DNA from: Peptoniphilus_A sp022767005
GTDB taxonomy: Bacteria > Bacillota > Clostridia > Tissierellales > Peptoniphilaceae
Length of the DNA: 28,005 nucleotides
NCBI RefSeq assembly: GCF_050315115.1
Contig: NZ_JBNPOJ010000021.1
Coordinates: 1 to 28,005, forward strand
Reading direction: 5' to 3'
The notes beneath the pieces were generated by a model. It did not search any database, was not told the origin of the DNA, and saw nothing but the letters and a program-made list of their open reading frames with translations. This document shows positions 14,977-22,955 of the stretch, one piece after another; within the stretch, counting starts at the first letter, position 1, and each line of letters begins with the position of its first letter. A program made the position numbers and the translations under genes.

Positions 14977-15522
14977 ATGACTTCAAGACTACAAGAAAAA
15001 TATAAGACAGAAGTTGTGGGCCACCTAATGGAACGTTTCAACTACAGCAACGTTATGGAAGTACCGAAACTTGAAAAAATCACTATTAACATTGGAATTG
15101 GTGAAGCTAAAGACAATCACAAAGCTCTTGAATCTGCAGTAGAGGAACTTACTACAATAGCAGGTCAAAAGGCTGTTGTTACTAAGGCGAGAAAATCAAT
15201 TGCCAACTTTAAACTTCGTGCAGGACAAAATGTTGGCGTTAAGGTTACTCTAAGAGGACAAAGAATGTATGAATTCTTAGACAAATTAATGAATGTTGCC
15301 CTTCCAAGAGTAAGAGACTTTAGAGGTGTTAAGCCTACTGCTTTTGACGGTAGAGGAAACTATGCTCTAGGCCTTAAAGAACAACTTATCTTCCCTGAAA
15401 TTGAGTATGATAAAGTTGATGCTATTAGAGGAATGGACATCATCATAGTAACTACTGCTAATACTGATGAAGAAGCTAAAGAATTCCTAGATAAAATGGG
15501 AATGCCTTTTGCTAAGGCTTAA
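14977..15522 (+). CDS. rplE: 50S ribosomal protein L5
   Basis: 181 aa; binds 5S rRNA in the central protuberance and contacts P-site tRNA. NVMEVPKLEKITINIGIGEA, GQKAVVTKARKSIANFKLR, VTLRGQRMYEFLDKL and ALPRVRDFRGV are diagnostic. GTAGGGGG precedes the ATG. Confidence 0.98.
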   Translation: MTSRLQEKYKTEVVGHLMERFNYSNVMEVPKLEKITINIGIGEAKDNHKALESAVEELTTIAGQKAVVTKARKSIANFKLRAGQNVGVKVTLRGQRMYEFLDKLMNVALPRVRDFRGVKPTAFDGRGNYALGLKEQLIFPEIEYDKVDAIRGMDIIIVTTANTDEEAKEFLDKMGMPFAKA

Positions 15523-15533
15523 GGAGGTACATT

Positions 15534-15719
15534 GTGGCAAAAAAATCAATGATTGCAAAACAAAAGAGGAAACAAAAGTATTCTTCTCGTGAATATACTA
15601 GATGTAAAATTTGTGGAAGACCACATTCAGTTTTACAAAAATATGGAATATGTAGAATATGCTTTAGAGAACTTGCGTATAAGGGACAAATTCCTGGCGT
15701 AAGAAAAGCTAGCTGGTAA
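15534..15719 (+). CDS. rpsN: 30S ribosomal protein S14, zinc-binding type
   Basis: 61-aa short (C+) form of S14. A zinc ribbon is formed by C24-x2-C27 and C40-x2-C43 in TRCKICGRP and GICRICFREL, so this protein uses zinc, unlike the longer zinc-free paralogue many Firmicutes keep for zinc starvation. It starts at GTG (15534), with AAGGAGG at normal spacing. The C-terminus KGQIPGVRKASW is standard. Confidence 0.97.
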   Translation: MAKKSMIAKQKRKQKYSSREYTRCKICGRPHSVLQKYGICRICFRELAYKGQIPGVRKASW

Positions 15720-15747
15720 AGCCTTAGATGAAAGGAGGCAAACTGAT

Positions 15748-16143
15748 ATGATGACAGACCCAATTGCAGATATGCTATCAAGAATTAGAAATGCAAATAA
15801 TGCAAGACATAAATCTGTTGATATTCCTTGTTCAAAAATCAAAAAAGAAATCGCTCAAATTCTTCTTGATGAAGGTTATATTAAAGGATATGATGTTGTT
15901 GAAGACGACAAACAAGGAATGATCAAGATTGATCTTAAGTATTCTCAAGACGGAGAAAGAGTTATTTCTGGATTAAAGAGAATATCTAAACCGGGACTTA
16001 GAGTTTATGTTAAGTGCGAAGATGTTCCTAAAGTTCTAGGAGGACTGGGAATTGCAATTATCTCTACATCTAAGGGAATAATTACAGATAAAATGGCAAG
16101 AAAAGAAAAAGTTGGCGGAGAGGTAATCTGCTACGTTTGGTAA
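15748..16143 (+). CDS. rpsH: 30S ribosomal protein S8
   Basis: 131 aa; binds the central domain of 16S rRNA and is the spc-operon autoregulator in enterobacteria. It begins MMTDPIADMLSRIRNANNA and ends TDKMARKEKVGGEVICYVW, both typical. Two adjacent ATGs (15748, 15751) are possible; AAAGGAGG suits the first. Confidence 0.97.
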   Translation: MMTDPIADMLSRIRNANNARHKSVDIPCSKIKKEIAQILLDEGYIKGYDVVEDDKQGMIKIDLKYSQDGERVISGLKRISKPGLRVYVKCEDVPKVLGGLGIAIISTSKGIITDKMARKEKVGGEVICYVW

Positions 16144-16157
16144 TTTGGAGGTGAAAA

Positions 16158-16694
16158 ATGTCAAGAATTGGCAAAAAACCTATTGAAATCCCAAAGGGCG
16201 TTGATGTTAAAATTGACGGTCAAACAGTAACTGTTAAGGGACCAAGGGGTGAACTAACACAATCTTTTGATAAAGATTTAAAAATAGAATTAAATGACGG
16301 AGTTCTCACTGTAGAAAGACCAAATGAGATTAAAAAAATTAAGGCACTTCACGGTTTAACTAGAACTCTAATCTACAATATGATAATTGGCGTTACAGAA
16401 GGTTACTCAAAATCACTTGAAATAATCGGAACTGGATATAGAGCTGCTAAGAAGGGAAAGGTTCTTTCTCTTAACTTAGGATTTTCACATCCTCTTGATC
16501 TTGAAGATCCAGAAGGTATTGAAGTTGAAGTTCCTGCAGCTAACTCCATTATTGTAAAGGGTAATGACAAACAACAAGTTGGCGCTTATGCTGCTTACAT
16601 TAGAAGCTTCAGAGAACCTGAACCTTACAAGGGTAAAGGTATTAGATATACTGATGAATATGTAAGACGTAAAGTTGGTAAGACTGGTAAGTAA
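16158..16694 (+). CDS. rplF: 50S ribosomal protein L6
   Basis: 178 aa; sits near the factor-binding site at the base of the stalk. It has two homologous domains; MSRIGKKPIEIPKGV, VKGPRGEL, GVTEGYSKSLEIIGTGYRA and EPYKGKGIRYTDEYVRRKVG followed by KTGK identify it. TTGGAGGTG precedes the ATG. Confidence 0.98.
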   Translation: MSRIGKKPIEIPKGVDVKIDGQTVTVKGPRGELTQSFDKDLKIELNDGVLTVERPNEIKKIKALHGLTRTLIYNMIIGVTEGYSKSLEIIGTGYRAAKKGKVLSLNLGFSHPLDLEDPEGIEVEVPAANSIIVKGNDKQQVGAYAAYIRSFREPEPYKGKGIRYTDEYVRRKVGKTGK

Positions 16695-16709
16695 GAGAGG
16701 AGAATTTAA

Positions 16710-17072
16710 GTGTTAAAAAAGATTAATAAAAATGCAAATAGAATAAAAAGACACAAAAGACTTAGAAATCATATCTCCGGTACTTCTGCTAAACCAAGAC
16801 TTTCAGTTTACAGATCATCTAAGCATATTTATGCTCAACTAATTGATGATGAAGCTGGCAATACTTTATTAAGTGCATCAACTCTTGATAAGGCATTGAA
16901 TTTAGAAAACACTGGAAATATTGAAGCGGCAAAGGCTGTTGGTGCTTCTATTGCTGAGAAAGCAAAGGAAAAAGGCATCGAAGAAGTTGTCTTTGATAGA
17001 AGCGGTTATGTATATCATGGCAAAATCAAAGCACTTGCTGACGCAGCTAGAGAAGCTGGGCTAAAATTCTAA
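16710..17072 (+). CDS. rplR: 50S ribosomal protein L18
   Basis: 120-aa 5S rRNA-binding protein. RIKRHKRLRNHISGT, PRLSVYRSSKHIYAQLIDDE and FDRSGYVYHGKIKALADAAR followed by EAGLKF are the family landmarks. It starts at GTG (16710) behind AGGAGA; no in-frame ATG is better placed. Confidence 0.97.
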   Translation: MLKKINKNANRIKRHKRLRNHISGTSAKPRLSVYRSSKHIYAQLIDDEAGNTLLSASTLDKALNLENTGNIEAAKAVGASIAEKAKEKGIEEVVFDRSGYVYHGKIKALADAAREAGLKF

Positions 17073-17085
17073 GAAGGAGGAAGTA

Positions 17086-17592
17086 ATGGAGCGTTCATTA
17101 ATAAATGCGGCAGAACTTGATCTTGAAGAAAGAGTTGTATCTATAAATAGAGTTGCCAAAGTAGTTAAGGGTGGTAGAAATTTTAGATTTTCTGCTCTTG
17201 TAGTAGTTGGCGACAAAAATGGACACGTTGGTGTAGGTACAGGTAAAGCTCTTGAAGTTCCTGAAGCTATAAGAAAAGCAACACAAGATGCTAGAAAGCA
17301 TATTATAAAAGTAAACCTACTAAATACTTCTATTCCTCATCAAGTAACTGGAATTTATGGAGCAGGTAGAGTTTTCTTAAAACCAGCAAGAGAAGGTACA
17401 GGAGTTATCGCAGGCGGAGCTGTTCGTGCTGTATGTGAACTTGCAGGTATCACTGATATTCGTACTAAGAATATTGGTACAAATAATCCAAGAAATACAG
17501 TTAATGCAACAATTGAAGGATTAAAACAACTTAAAACTGTTGAATCTGTTGCAAGACTTAGAAATAAATCAGCGGATGAAATAATAGGATAG
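17086..17592 (+). CDS. rpsE: 30S ribosomal protein S5
   Basis: 168 aa; helps form the mRNA entry channel and decoding accuracy centre. It contains ERVVSINRVAKVVKGGRNFR, FSALVVVGDKNGHVGVGTGK, AGRVFLKPAREGTGVIAGG and DIRTKNIGTNNPRN. The spectinomycin-associated loop (VAKVVKGGR) looks normal. AGAAGGAGG lies before the ATG. Confidence 0.98.
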   Translation: MERSLINAAELDLEERVVSINRVAKVVKGGRNFRFSALVVVGDKNGHVGVGTGKALEVPEAIRKATQDARKHIIKVNLLNTSIPHQVTGIYGAGRVFLKPAREGTGVIAGGAVRAVCELAGITDIRTKNIGTNNPRNTVNATIEGLKQLKTVESVARLRNKSADEIIG

Positions 17593-17602
17593 GAGGAAAA
17601 TC

Positions 17603-17779
17603 ATGAGTACAATTAAAATTAAACTTGTAAAAAGTCCTATCGGTAGAGTACCTAAACACAGAAAAACAATAAAAGCACTTGGTCTTAAAAAATTAAACCA
17701 AGTTGTTGAAAAAAATGATACACCTCAAATTAGAGGTATGTTGAAACAAGTCGATTATATGATCGAAATAGTAGAATAA
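17603..17779 (+). CDS. rpmD: 50S ribosomal protein L30
   Basis: Small 58-aa gene translated directly from the sequence between rpsE and rplO. It reads MSTIKIKLVKSPIGRVPKHR, then KTIKALGLKKLNQVVEKND, then TPQIRGMLKQVDYMIEIVE and a TAA. This is the standard bacterial L30 with its KSPIGR and TPQIRGMLKQV signatures. AGGAGG at 17591-17596 precedes the ATG, and its stop touches the rplO ribosome site. Confidence 0.97.
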   Translation: MSTIKIKLVKSPIGRVPKHRKTIKALGLKKLNQVVEKNDTPQIRGMLKQVDYMIEIVE

Positions 17780-17792
17780 GGAGGTGTACCTA

Positions 17793-18242
17793 ATGAAGTT
17801 ACATGACTTAAGACCTAATGAAGGCGGCGGAGTTAAAGCTAGAAAAAGAGTAGGTCGTGGAATAGGTTCCGGTACTGGAAAAACATCTGGCAAAGGTCAC
17901 AAGGGACAAAATGCTAGAAGTGGCGGAGGAGTTAGACCTGGATTTGAAGGTGGACAAATGCCACTATTTAGACGTCTTCCTAAGAGAGGATTTACAAATA
18001 TCTTTAAGAAGGAATATGCAGTTATTAACGTAGCAGATCTTAATGTATTTGAAGAAGGAACTGAAATCACTCCTGAATTCTTAATAGAAAATAAATTTAT
18101 CAAAGCTGGAAAAGCTAAAGACGGAATTAGAATTTTGGGAGATGGTGAATTAAATGTTAAACTTACTGTAAAAGCTCAGCATTTCTCAAAATCTGCTAAA
18201 GAAAAAATTGAGGCTTGCGGAGGAAAGGCCGAGGTGATTTAA
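17793..18242 (+). CDS. rplO: 50S ribosomal protein L15
   Basis: 149-aa assembly protein. It begins MKLHDLRPNEGGGVKARKRV, then GRGIGSGTGKTSGKGHKGQ, RPGFEGGQMPLFRRLPKRGF and, near the end, a typical AEVI tail. I start it at ATG 17793, because an in-frame GTG at 17784 is itself part of the ribosome site AAGGAGGTG. Its stop overlaps the secY ATG by one base. Confidence 0.96.
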   Translation: MKLHDLRPNEGGGVKARKRVGRGIGSGTGKTSGKGHKGQNARSGGGVRPGFEGGQMPLFRRLPKRGFTNIFKKEYAVINVADLNVFEEGTEITPEFLIENKFIKAGKAKDGIRILGDGELNVKLTVKAQHFSKSAKEKIEACGGKAEVI

Positions 18243-19522
18243 TGCTATCTACTTTTAGAAATGCATGGAAAATTGAGTCAATTCGCAAGAAGATGCTTTT
18301 CACTTTATTCATGCTTCTATTATATAGACTTGGATCACATATTGCTGTTCCTTACATGAACTCACAAGTTATTTCACAACTTATGAGTGGAGCAGGTGGA
18401 TCAATTTTCTCCTTCCTAGATTTAATGGCAGGAGGTAACTTTAGAAGGTTTACAATTTTTGCCGCTAATATATATCCCTATGTTACTGCGTCAATTATTC
18501 TTCAACTTTTGACAATTGCAATTCCTTCATTGGAATCTCTTGCAAAAGAGGGAGAAACTGGTAGAAAGGCTATTGCAAAGTATACTAGATATCTTTCTAT
18601 CGCAATAGCTCTTGTACAAGCCATTGGTTATACTTTTGGTCTTTTCAGACAAGCTATAAACGCAACAAGTGCTATTGAATATGCAACAATTATCCTATCA
18701 ATTGTAGCAGGTACTGCTATTCTAGTTTGGATAGGTGAACAAATAACTGAACATGGAATTGGAAATGGTATTTCAATTTTAATTTTTGCAGGTATCGTTT
18801 CAAGATTCCCAATTGATATAGCTCAATCAGTTGCTCTTGTAAGAGCAGGAAAATCTAGTCCAATCTTTTTAGTGCTATTCGTAATAATTGCAATTGCAAT
18901 TGTTGTATTTGTAGTAACACTTACTGAAGGTGAAAGAAGAATTCCTGTACAATATGCAAAGAGGGTTGTAGGAAGAAAAATGTATGGCGGTCAAGCTACT
19001 CATATTCCTATTAAAGTTTTGATGACTGGTGTTATGCCAATTATCTTTGCCAACTCACTACTTGCTATTCCAGCAACTATTGCTATGTTCACTAGTGAAT
19101 CAACTAGAAATTGGATTCAAAAATGGTTAACTCCTGCTGGAGGACCTGGAGCTGTGATTTATATAATATTTACTATAATTCTTATTGTATTCTTCACATT
19201 TTTCTACACGACAATCCAATTTAATACTGTTGAATACTCTAAAAACCTTCAAGCTAATGGTGGCTTTATTAGCGGAATTAGAGCAGGTAAACCGACAAGT
19301 GATTATTTAGGTAGAACTTTGAATAGATTGGTTATGCCAGGAGCAATTGCGCTTTCTATACTTGCAGTTCTTCCAACTATACTAACACTTATTTCAGGAT
19401 TACAATTTAATTATGGTGGTACTTCAATTATCATCGTAGTTGGTGTTGTGCTTGAAATTCACAGAGTATTAGAACAACAATTAATCATGAGAAATTATCG
19501 TGGTTTCTTAAAGAATAAATAG
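18242..19522 (+). CDS. secY: Protein translocase subunit SecY
   Basis: 426-aa core of the SecYEG channel with about ten membrane helices. Landmarks: FMLLLYRLGSHIAVPYMNS in helix 1, FAANIYPYVTASIILQLL in helix 2, ITEHGIGNGISILIFAGIV in helix 4/5, EGERRIPVQYAKRVVGRKMY and NRLVMPGAIALSILAVLP. The cytoplasmic C-terminus ends NYRGFLKNK. The ATG at 18242 overlaps the rplO stop (TAATG) with GAGGTGA just before it; upstream in-frame codons lie inside rplO and are not used. Confidence 0.97.
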   Translation: MLSTFRNAWKIESIRKKMLFTLFMLLLYRLGSHIAVPYMNSQVISQLMSGAGGSIFSFLDLMAGGNFRRFTIFAANIYPYVTASIILQLLTIAIPSLESLAKEGETGRKAIAKYTRYLSIAIALVQAIGYTFGLFRQAINATSAIEYATIILSIVAGTAILVWIGEQITEHGIGNGISILIFAGIVSRFPIDIAQSVALVRAGKSSPIFLVLFVIIAIAIVVFVVTLTEGERRIPVQYAKRVVGRKMYGGQATHIPIKVLMTGVMPIIFANSLLAIPATIAMFTSESTRNWIQKWLTPAGGPGAVIYIIFTIILIVFFTFFYTTIQFNTVEYSKNLQANGGFISGIRAGKPTSDYLGRTLNRLVMPGAIALSILAVLPTILTLISGLQFNYGGTSIIIVVGVVLEIHRVLEQQLIMRNYRGFLKNK

Positions 19523-19531
19523 GAGGCATTT

Positions 19532-20173
19532 ATGAAATTAGTTATATTGGGACCTCCAGGGGCCGGAAAGGGCACACAAGCTGAATATATTGTTGAAAGA
19601 TACAATATTCCACACATTTCAACTGGAGATATCTTTAGAGAAAATATTAAGAACAACACAGAACTTGGTAAGGAAGCAAAATCTTATATGGATAAGGGAC
19701 TTTTGGTTCCAGACGATCTTGTAATCGCGCTTGTTGAAGATAGACTAAACAAGGAAGATGCTAAAAAGGGATTTCTACTAGATGGGTTTCCAAGAACCGT
19801 AGCTCAAGCTGTTAGTCTTGATTCTATTTTAGATAAAAATGATGAAAAGCTAAATAATGTTATTAATATTACAGTTGATCCTAAAATTTTAATAGAAAGA
19901 GCTGTTGGAAGACGAGTTTGTAAAACTTGTGGAATGACTTATCATGTTAAATTCAACCCTCCAAAGGAAGAAGGAATTTGTGATAAGGACGGTACTAAGC
20001 TTATTCAAAGAGATGACGATACTGAAGAAACTGTAAAGACTAGAATTTCAGTTTACTTTGATCAAACTGCACCTCTTATTGATTACTACAGAGCGCAAAA
20101 TCTTCTCGTAGATATCGACGGGGCTAAGGACATTGACAAAGTATTTGAAGATATAGTTAATGGTCTTGAATAG
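19532..20173 (+). CDS. adk: Adenylate kinase, zinc-containing lid
   Basis: 213 aa; catalyses ATP + AMP to 2 ADP in the cytoplasm. P-loop GPPGAGKGT (7-15), the AMP-binding region ISTGDIFRENI, DGFPRTVAQA (84-93) and the long-form LID domain are present. The LID carries C130, C133, C150 and D153, the same Cys3-Asp zinc pattern as Bacillus subtilis Adk. GGAGG precedes the ATG. The map gene that usually follows adk is missing here. Confidence 0.98.
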   Translation: MKLVILGPPGAGKGTQAEYIVERYNIPHISTGDIFRENIKNNTELGKEAKSYMDKGLLVPDDLVIALVEDRLNKEDAKKGFLLDGFPRTVAQAVSLDSILDKNDEKLNNVINITVDPKILIERAVGRRVCKTCGMTYHVKFNPPKEEGICDKDGTKLIQRDDDTEETVKTRISVYFDQTAPLIDYYRAQNLLVDIDGAKDIDKVFEDIVNGLE

Positions 20174-20176
20174 TTC

Positions 20177-20431
20177 ATGGATAATACATTTAGTCTTTTA
20201 AGGGGACAAGTTGTAAGATCCAAAAAAGGTAGAGATGAGGGAAGAGTTTTTGTAATCACTGAGATTATAGATGATGATTTTCTCTTTATCGTAGATGGAA
20301 AGCTAAGAAAGCTAGATCGACCAAAGAAAAAAAAGGTAAAACATCTTTATATATATAAGGATGTCATTGATCTTAATGTTAAAGATTTAAATGACAGTTA
20401 TATTAGAAAGAAACTATTACCTTATAGCTAA
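20177..20431 (+). CDS. KOW-domain RNA-binding protein, L14e-like
   Basis: 84 aa with an N-terminal KOW-type segment RGQVVRSKKGRDEGRVFVIT (about 9-28) and a basic stretch RPKKKKVKHLYIYKD (48-62). Small KOW proteins of this type lie next to infA in many Clostridia and are annotated as L14e-like. A ribosome or translation-associated role is inferred from context, not demonstrated. The start is only 3 nt after the adk stop with no visible ribosome site, so translation probably depends on reinitiation after adk. Confidence 0.8.
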   Translation: MDNTFSLLRGQVVRSKKGRDEGRVFVITEIIDDDFLFIVDGKLRKLDRPKKKKVKHLYIYKDVIDLNVKDLNDSYIRKKLLPYS

Positions 20432-20449
20432 AGGAGGATCCTTAATAAT

Positions 20450-20668
20450 ATGGCTAAAGAAGATGTAATTGAAGTTGAAGGCGTTGTTGTAGACGCTCTT
20501 CCAAATACTCATTTCAAGGTTGAACTTGAAAACGGACATATCATACTTGCTCATATTTCAGGTAAATTGAGAATGAATTATATTAGAATTCTTCCTGGTG
20601 ATAAGGTGACAGTTGAGCTTTCACCTTATGATCTTACAAGAGGAAGAATAACTTGGAGAAAGAAATAA
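20450..20668 (+). CDS. infA: Translation initiation factor IF-1
   Basis: 72-aa OB-fold factor that blocks the A site during initiation. MAKEDVIEVEGVVVDALPN, FKVELENGHIILAHISGKLR and IRILPGDKVTVELSPYDLTR followed by GRITWRKK are near-canonical. AAAGGAGG is present, but about 12 nt from the ATG, longer than at its neighbours. Confidence 0.98.
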   Translation: MAKEDVIEVEGVVVDALPNTHFKVELENGHIILAHISGKLRMNYIRILPGDKVTVELSPYDLTRGRITWRKK

Positions 20669-20691
20669 TCCTAGAGTTAGGAGGCATTTAA

Positions 20692-20805
20692 ATGAAAGTA
20701 AGACCATCTGTAAAAAAGATGTGCGAAAAGTGCAAAATAATTAAACGAAACGGAAAAGTAATGGTAATTTGCGAAAATCCGAAACATAAACAAAGACAGG
20801 GATAA
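20692..20805 (+). CDS. rpmJ: 50S ribosomal protein L36, zinc-binding
   Basis: 37-aa gene read directly from the sequence: MKVRPSVKKMCEKCKIIKRN, then GKVMVICENPKHKQRQG, stop. The zinc ligands C11, C14, C27 and H32 are kept, so this is the zinc-containing form. TTAGGAGG precedes the ATG. It lies in its usual place between infA and rpsM. Confidence 0.97.
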   Translation: MKVRPSVKKMCEKCKIIKRNGKVMVICENPKHKQRQG

Positions 20806-20816
20806 GGGAGGTAATT

Positions 20817-21179
20817 ATGGCTAGAATTTCCGGTGTAGATTTACCTAGAGAAAAGAGAGTTGAAATCGGACTCACTTATATTTATGGTATTGGAAAACCT
20901 AGATCTCAAGCAATTTTAACTGCTGCAGGCGTTGATTTTGATACAAGAGTTAAAGATTTGACAGAAGCTGAACTTGCTAAAATTAGAGAAGAAATAGATA
21001 AATACCACGTAGAAGGTGATTTGCGTCGTGATGTTGCAATGAGCATCAAAAGACTTCGTGAGATCAACTGTTATCGTGGAAGAAGGCATAAAATGGGTCT
21101 TCCTGTAAGAGGACAAAAAACTAAGACTAATGCTAGGACAAGAAAAGGTCCTAAGAAACTTGTTAGTAAAAGTAAGTAA
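20817..21179 (+). CDS. rpsM: 30S ribosomal protein S13
   Basis: 120 aa; top of the 30S head, contacts P-site tRNA and bridges to L5. MARISGVDLPREKRVEIGLT, YIYGIGKPRSQAIL, DLRRDVAMSIKRLREINCYR and GRRHKMGLPVRGQKTKTNAR are typical, with a basic tail KGPKKLVSKSK. GGGAGG precedes the ATG. Confidence 0.98.
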   Translation: MARISGVDLPREKRVEIGLTYIYGIGKPRSQAILTAAGVDFDTRVKDLTEAELAKIREEIDKYHVEGDLRRDVAMSIKRLREINCYRGRRHKMGLPVRGQKTKTNARTRKGPKKLVSKSK

Positions 21180-21191
21180 GGGGGGACTATA

Positions 21192-21587
21192 ATGGCTAAG
21201 AAACAAAAAGTTACACGTTCTAGAAGACGTGTTCGTAAAAACATTGAAAAAGGAGAAGCTCATATAGCTTCAACATTTAATAACACTATGGTTACTCTTA
21301 CTGATATTAACGGTAATGTTATTTCTTGGGCAAGTGCTGGACAACTTGGATTTAGAGGTTCAAGAAAGTCAACTCCTTTTGCAGCACAAGAAGCAGCACA
21401 AGAAGCAGCTGAAAAAGCTAAAGAACATGGATTAAAGAGCGTTGATGTATATGTAAAGGGTCCAGGTTCAGGAAGAGAAGCTGCTATTAGATCTCTTCAA
21501 GCATCAGGTCTTGAAGTAACTATGATTAAAGATGTTACTCCAATTCCTCATAATGGATGTAGACCACCAAAACGTAGAAGAGTCTAA
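21192..21587 (+). CDS. rpsK: 30S ribosomal protein S11
   Basis: 131 aa; 30S platform protein near the E site. It has GEAHIASTFNNTMVTLTDIN, SWASAGQLGFRGSRKSTPFA, VKGPGSGREAAIRSLQASGL and the ending NGCRPPKRRRV. GGGGG is just upstream of the ATG. The next gene is rpoA; rpsD, which lies between them in many Clostridia, is absent. Confidence 0.98.
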   Translation: MAKKQKVTRSRRRVRKNIEKGEAHIASTFNNTMVTLTDINGNVISWASAGQLGFRGSRKSTPFAAQEAAQEAAEKAKEHGLKSVDVYVKGPGSGREAAIRSLQASGLEVTMIKDVTPIPHNGCRPPKRRRV

Positions 21588-21613
21588 ACTATTTATCGAG
21601 AAGGAGGGTACCC

Positions 21614-22561
21614 ATGATTGAAATTGAAAAACCTAGAATTAGTATTGAAGAATTAGATGAGTCAGGTTTATATGGCAAATTCGTCGTTGAACCTCTAGAA
21701 GCTGGATTTGGTATCACTATTGGAAATTCCTTAAGAAGAGTGTTACTTTCCTCTCTACCAGGCGCAGCAGTTTCTTTTATAAACATACGCGGCGTTGAAC
21801 ATGAATTTGATACAATTCCAGGAGTATTGGAAGATGTACCTGAAATAGTTTTAAACATTAAATCTATAGTTTTAAAGATGACTGAAGATGAGCCTGTAAA
21901 ACTTATTATAGAAAAAAAGGGCAAAGGAGAAATTAAAGCCTCTGACATTGAGCTTCAACCTCAGGTAACTGTTATTAATCCAGATCAACATATAGCTACG
22001 CTAAATGAGGATGCTGATTTTTATCTTGAAATGATGGTCGAAAAGGGAAGAGGATATGAACCTTCTGAGCTTAAAAAGGATGAAATAACTGAAATTGGAA
22101 TTATTCCAATGGATTCTAACTTCACTCCTGTGGAAAAAGTAAACTGGAAAGTTGAAAACACTAGAGTTGGACAAAGAACTGATTATGATAGATTAATCCT
22201 TGAAGTTACAACAGATGGCTCTATGAAAGCTGACGAAGCTACATCCCTTGCAGCAAAAATCTTGACAGAACATCTTGAACTCTTCATTGGCCTAAAAGAA
22301 CATGTCAGTGAAATAAATTTGATGGTTGAAAAAGAAGAGGATCAAAAAGAAAAAGTTCTCGAAATGACAGTTGAGGAATTAGATTTATCTGTTAGATCAT
22401 TTAACTGTTTAAAGAGAGCTGGAATAAACAGCGTTGAGGAATTGACTAATAAAACTGAAAGTGAAATGATGAAAGTTAGAAATCTAGGTAGAAAATCTCT
22501 ACTAGAGGTAACTGAAAAGCTTGAAGAATTAGGACTAAGCCTCAAACCTGAAGAAGAATAA
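21614..22561 (+). CDS. rpoA: DNA-directed RNA polymerase alpha subunit
   Basis: 315 aa, normal length. The N-terminal dimerisation and assembly domain (1 to about 230) contains FGITIGNSLRRVLLSSLPGA and VEHEFDTIPGVLEDV. The C-terminal domain (about 248-315) contains LDLSVRSFNCLKRAGINSVE and MKVRNLGRKSLLEVTEKLEE, the surface that binds UP elements and activators. AAGGAGGG precedes the ATG. Its presence on the same transcript as ribosomal proteins is the usual alpha-operon arrangement. Confidence 0.98.
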   Translation: MIEIEKPRISIEELDESGLYGKFVVEPLEAGFGITIGNSLRRVLLSSLPGAAVSFINIRGVEHEFDTIPGVLEDVPEIVLNIKSIVLKMTEDEPVKLIIEKKGKGEIKASDIELQPQVTVINPDQHIATLNEDADFYLEMMVEKGRGYEPSELKKDEITEIGIIPMDSNFTPVEKVNWKVENTRVGQRTDYDRLILEVTTDGSMKADEATSLAAKILTEHLELFIGLKEHVSEINLMVEKEEDQKEKVLEMTVEELDLSVRSFNCLKRAGINSVEELTNKTESEMMKVRNLGRKSLLEVTEKLEELGLSLKPEEE

Positions 22562-22571
22562 GGAGGACATT

Positions 22572-22913
22572 ATGGCAAAAAACAGAAAACTTGGCCGTAA
22601 TTCAAGTCATAGACGTGCAATGCTTAGAAACCTTGTTACTTCTCTTTTAAGGGAAGGTAGAATTAAAACTACTCATACTAGAGCTAAGGAAGTTCAAAGA
22701 ATTGCAGATCGCATGATTACACTTGGAAAAAGAGGCGACCTTCACGCAAGAAGACAAGCTTTAGCATATATTTATTCAGAAGATGTTGTTACAAAATTAT
22801 TTGAAGAATATTCTGAAAAATATGCAGATAGAAATGGTGGATACACTAGAGTATTGAAGATGGGTCCAAGACGTGGAGACGGTGCAGAAATTTCAATTAT
22901 AGAATTAGTATAA
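22572..22913 (+). CDS. rplQ: 50S ribosomal protein L17
   Basis: 113-aa short form of L17 near the tunnel exit. NRKLGRNSSHRRAMLRNLVT, HARRQALAYIYSEDVVTKLF, YADRNGGYTRVLKMGPRRGD and the ending ISIIELV are standard. AAGGAGG precedes the ATG. It is the last gene of the cluster: the terminator stem begins within its stop codon. Confidence 0.98.
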   Translation: MAKNRKLGRNSSHRRAMLRNLVTSLLREGRIKTTHTRAKEVQRIADRMITLGKRGDLHARRQALAYIYSEDVVTKLFEEYSEKYADRNGGYTRVLKMGPRRGDGAEISIIELV

Positions 22914-22939
22914 GGAAATCCAATGGGATTTCCTTTTTT
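22912..22939 (+). terminator. Terminator at the end of the ribosomal protein cluster
   Basis: AAGGAAATCC (22912-22921), loop AATG and GGATTTCCTT (22926-22935) form a perfect 10-bp stem whose 3' arm runs into six T. The first two stem bases are the last two bases of the rplQ stop codon, so a terminating ribosome would cover the 5' arm. Confidence 0.93.
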
Positions 22940-22955
22940 ACATTTTGGAGGGCTT

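Noticed and set aside
20177..20431. Idea that the KOW gene is a truncated map remnant
   Set aside because: No methionine aminopeptidase motif is present, and the KOW segment and basic region form a coherent small protein.
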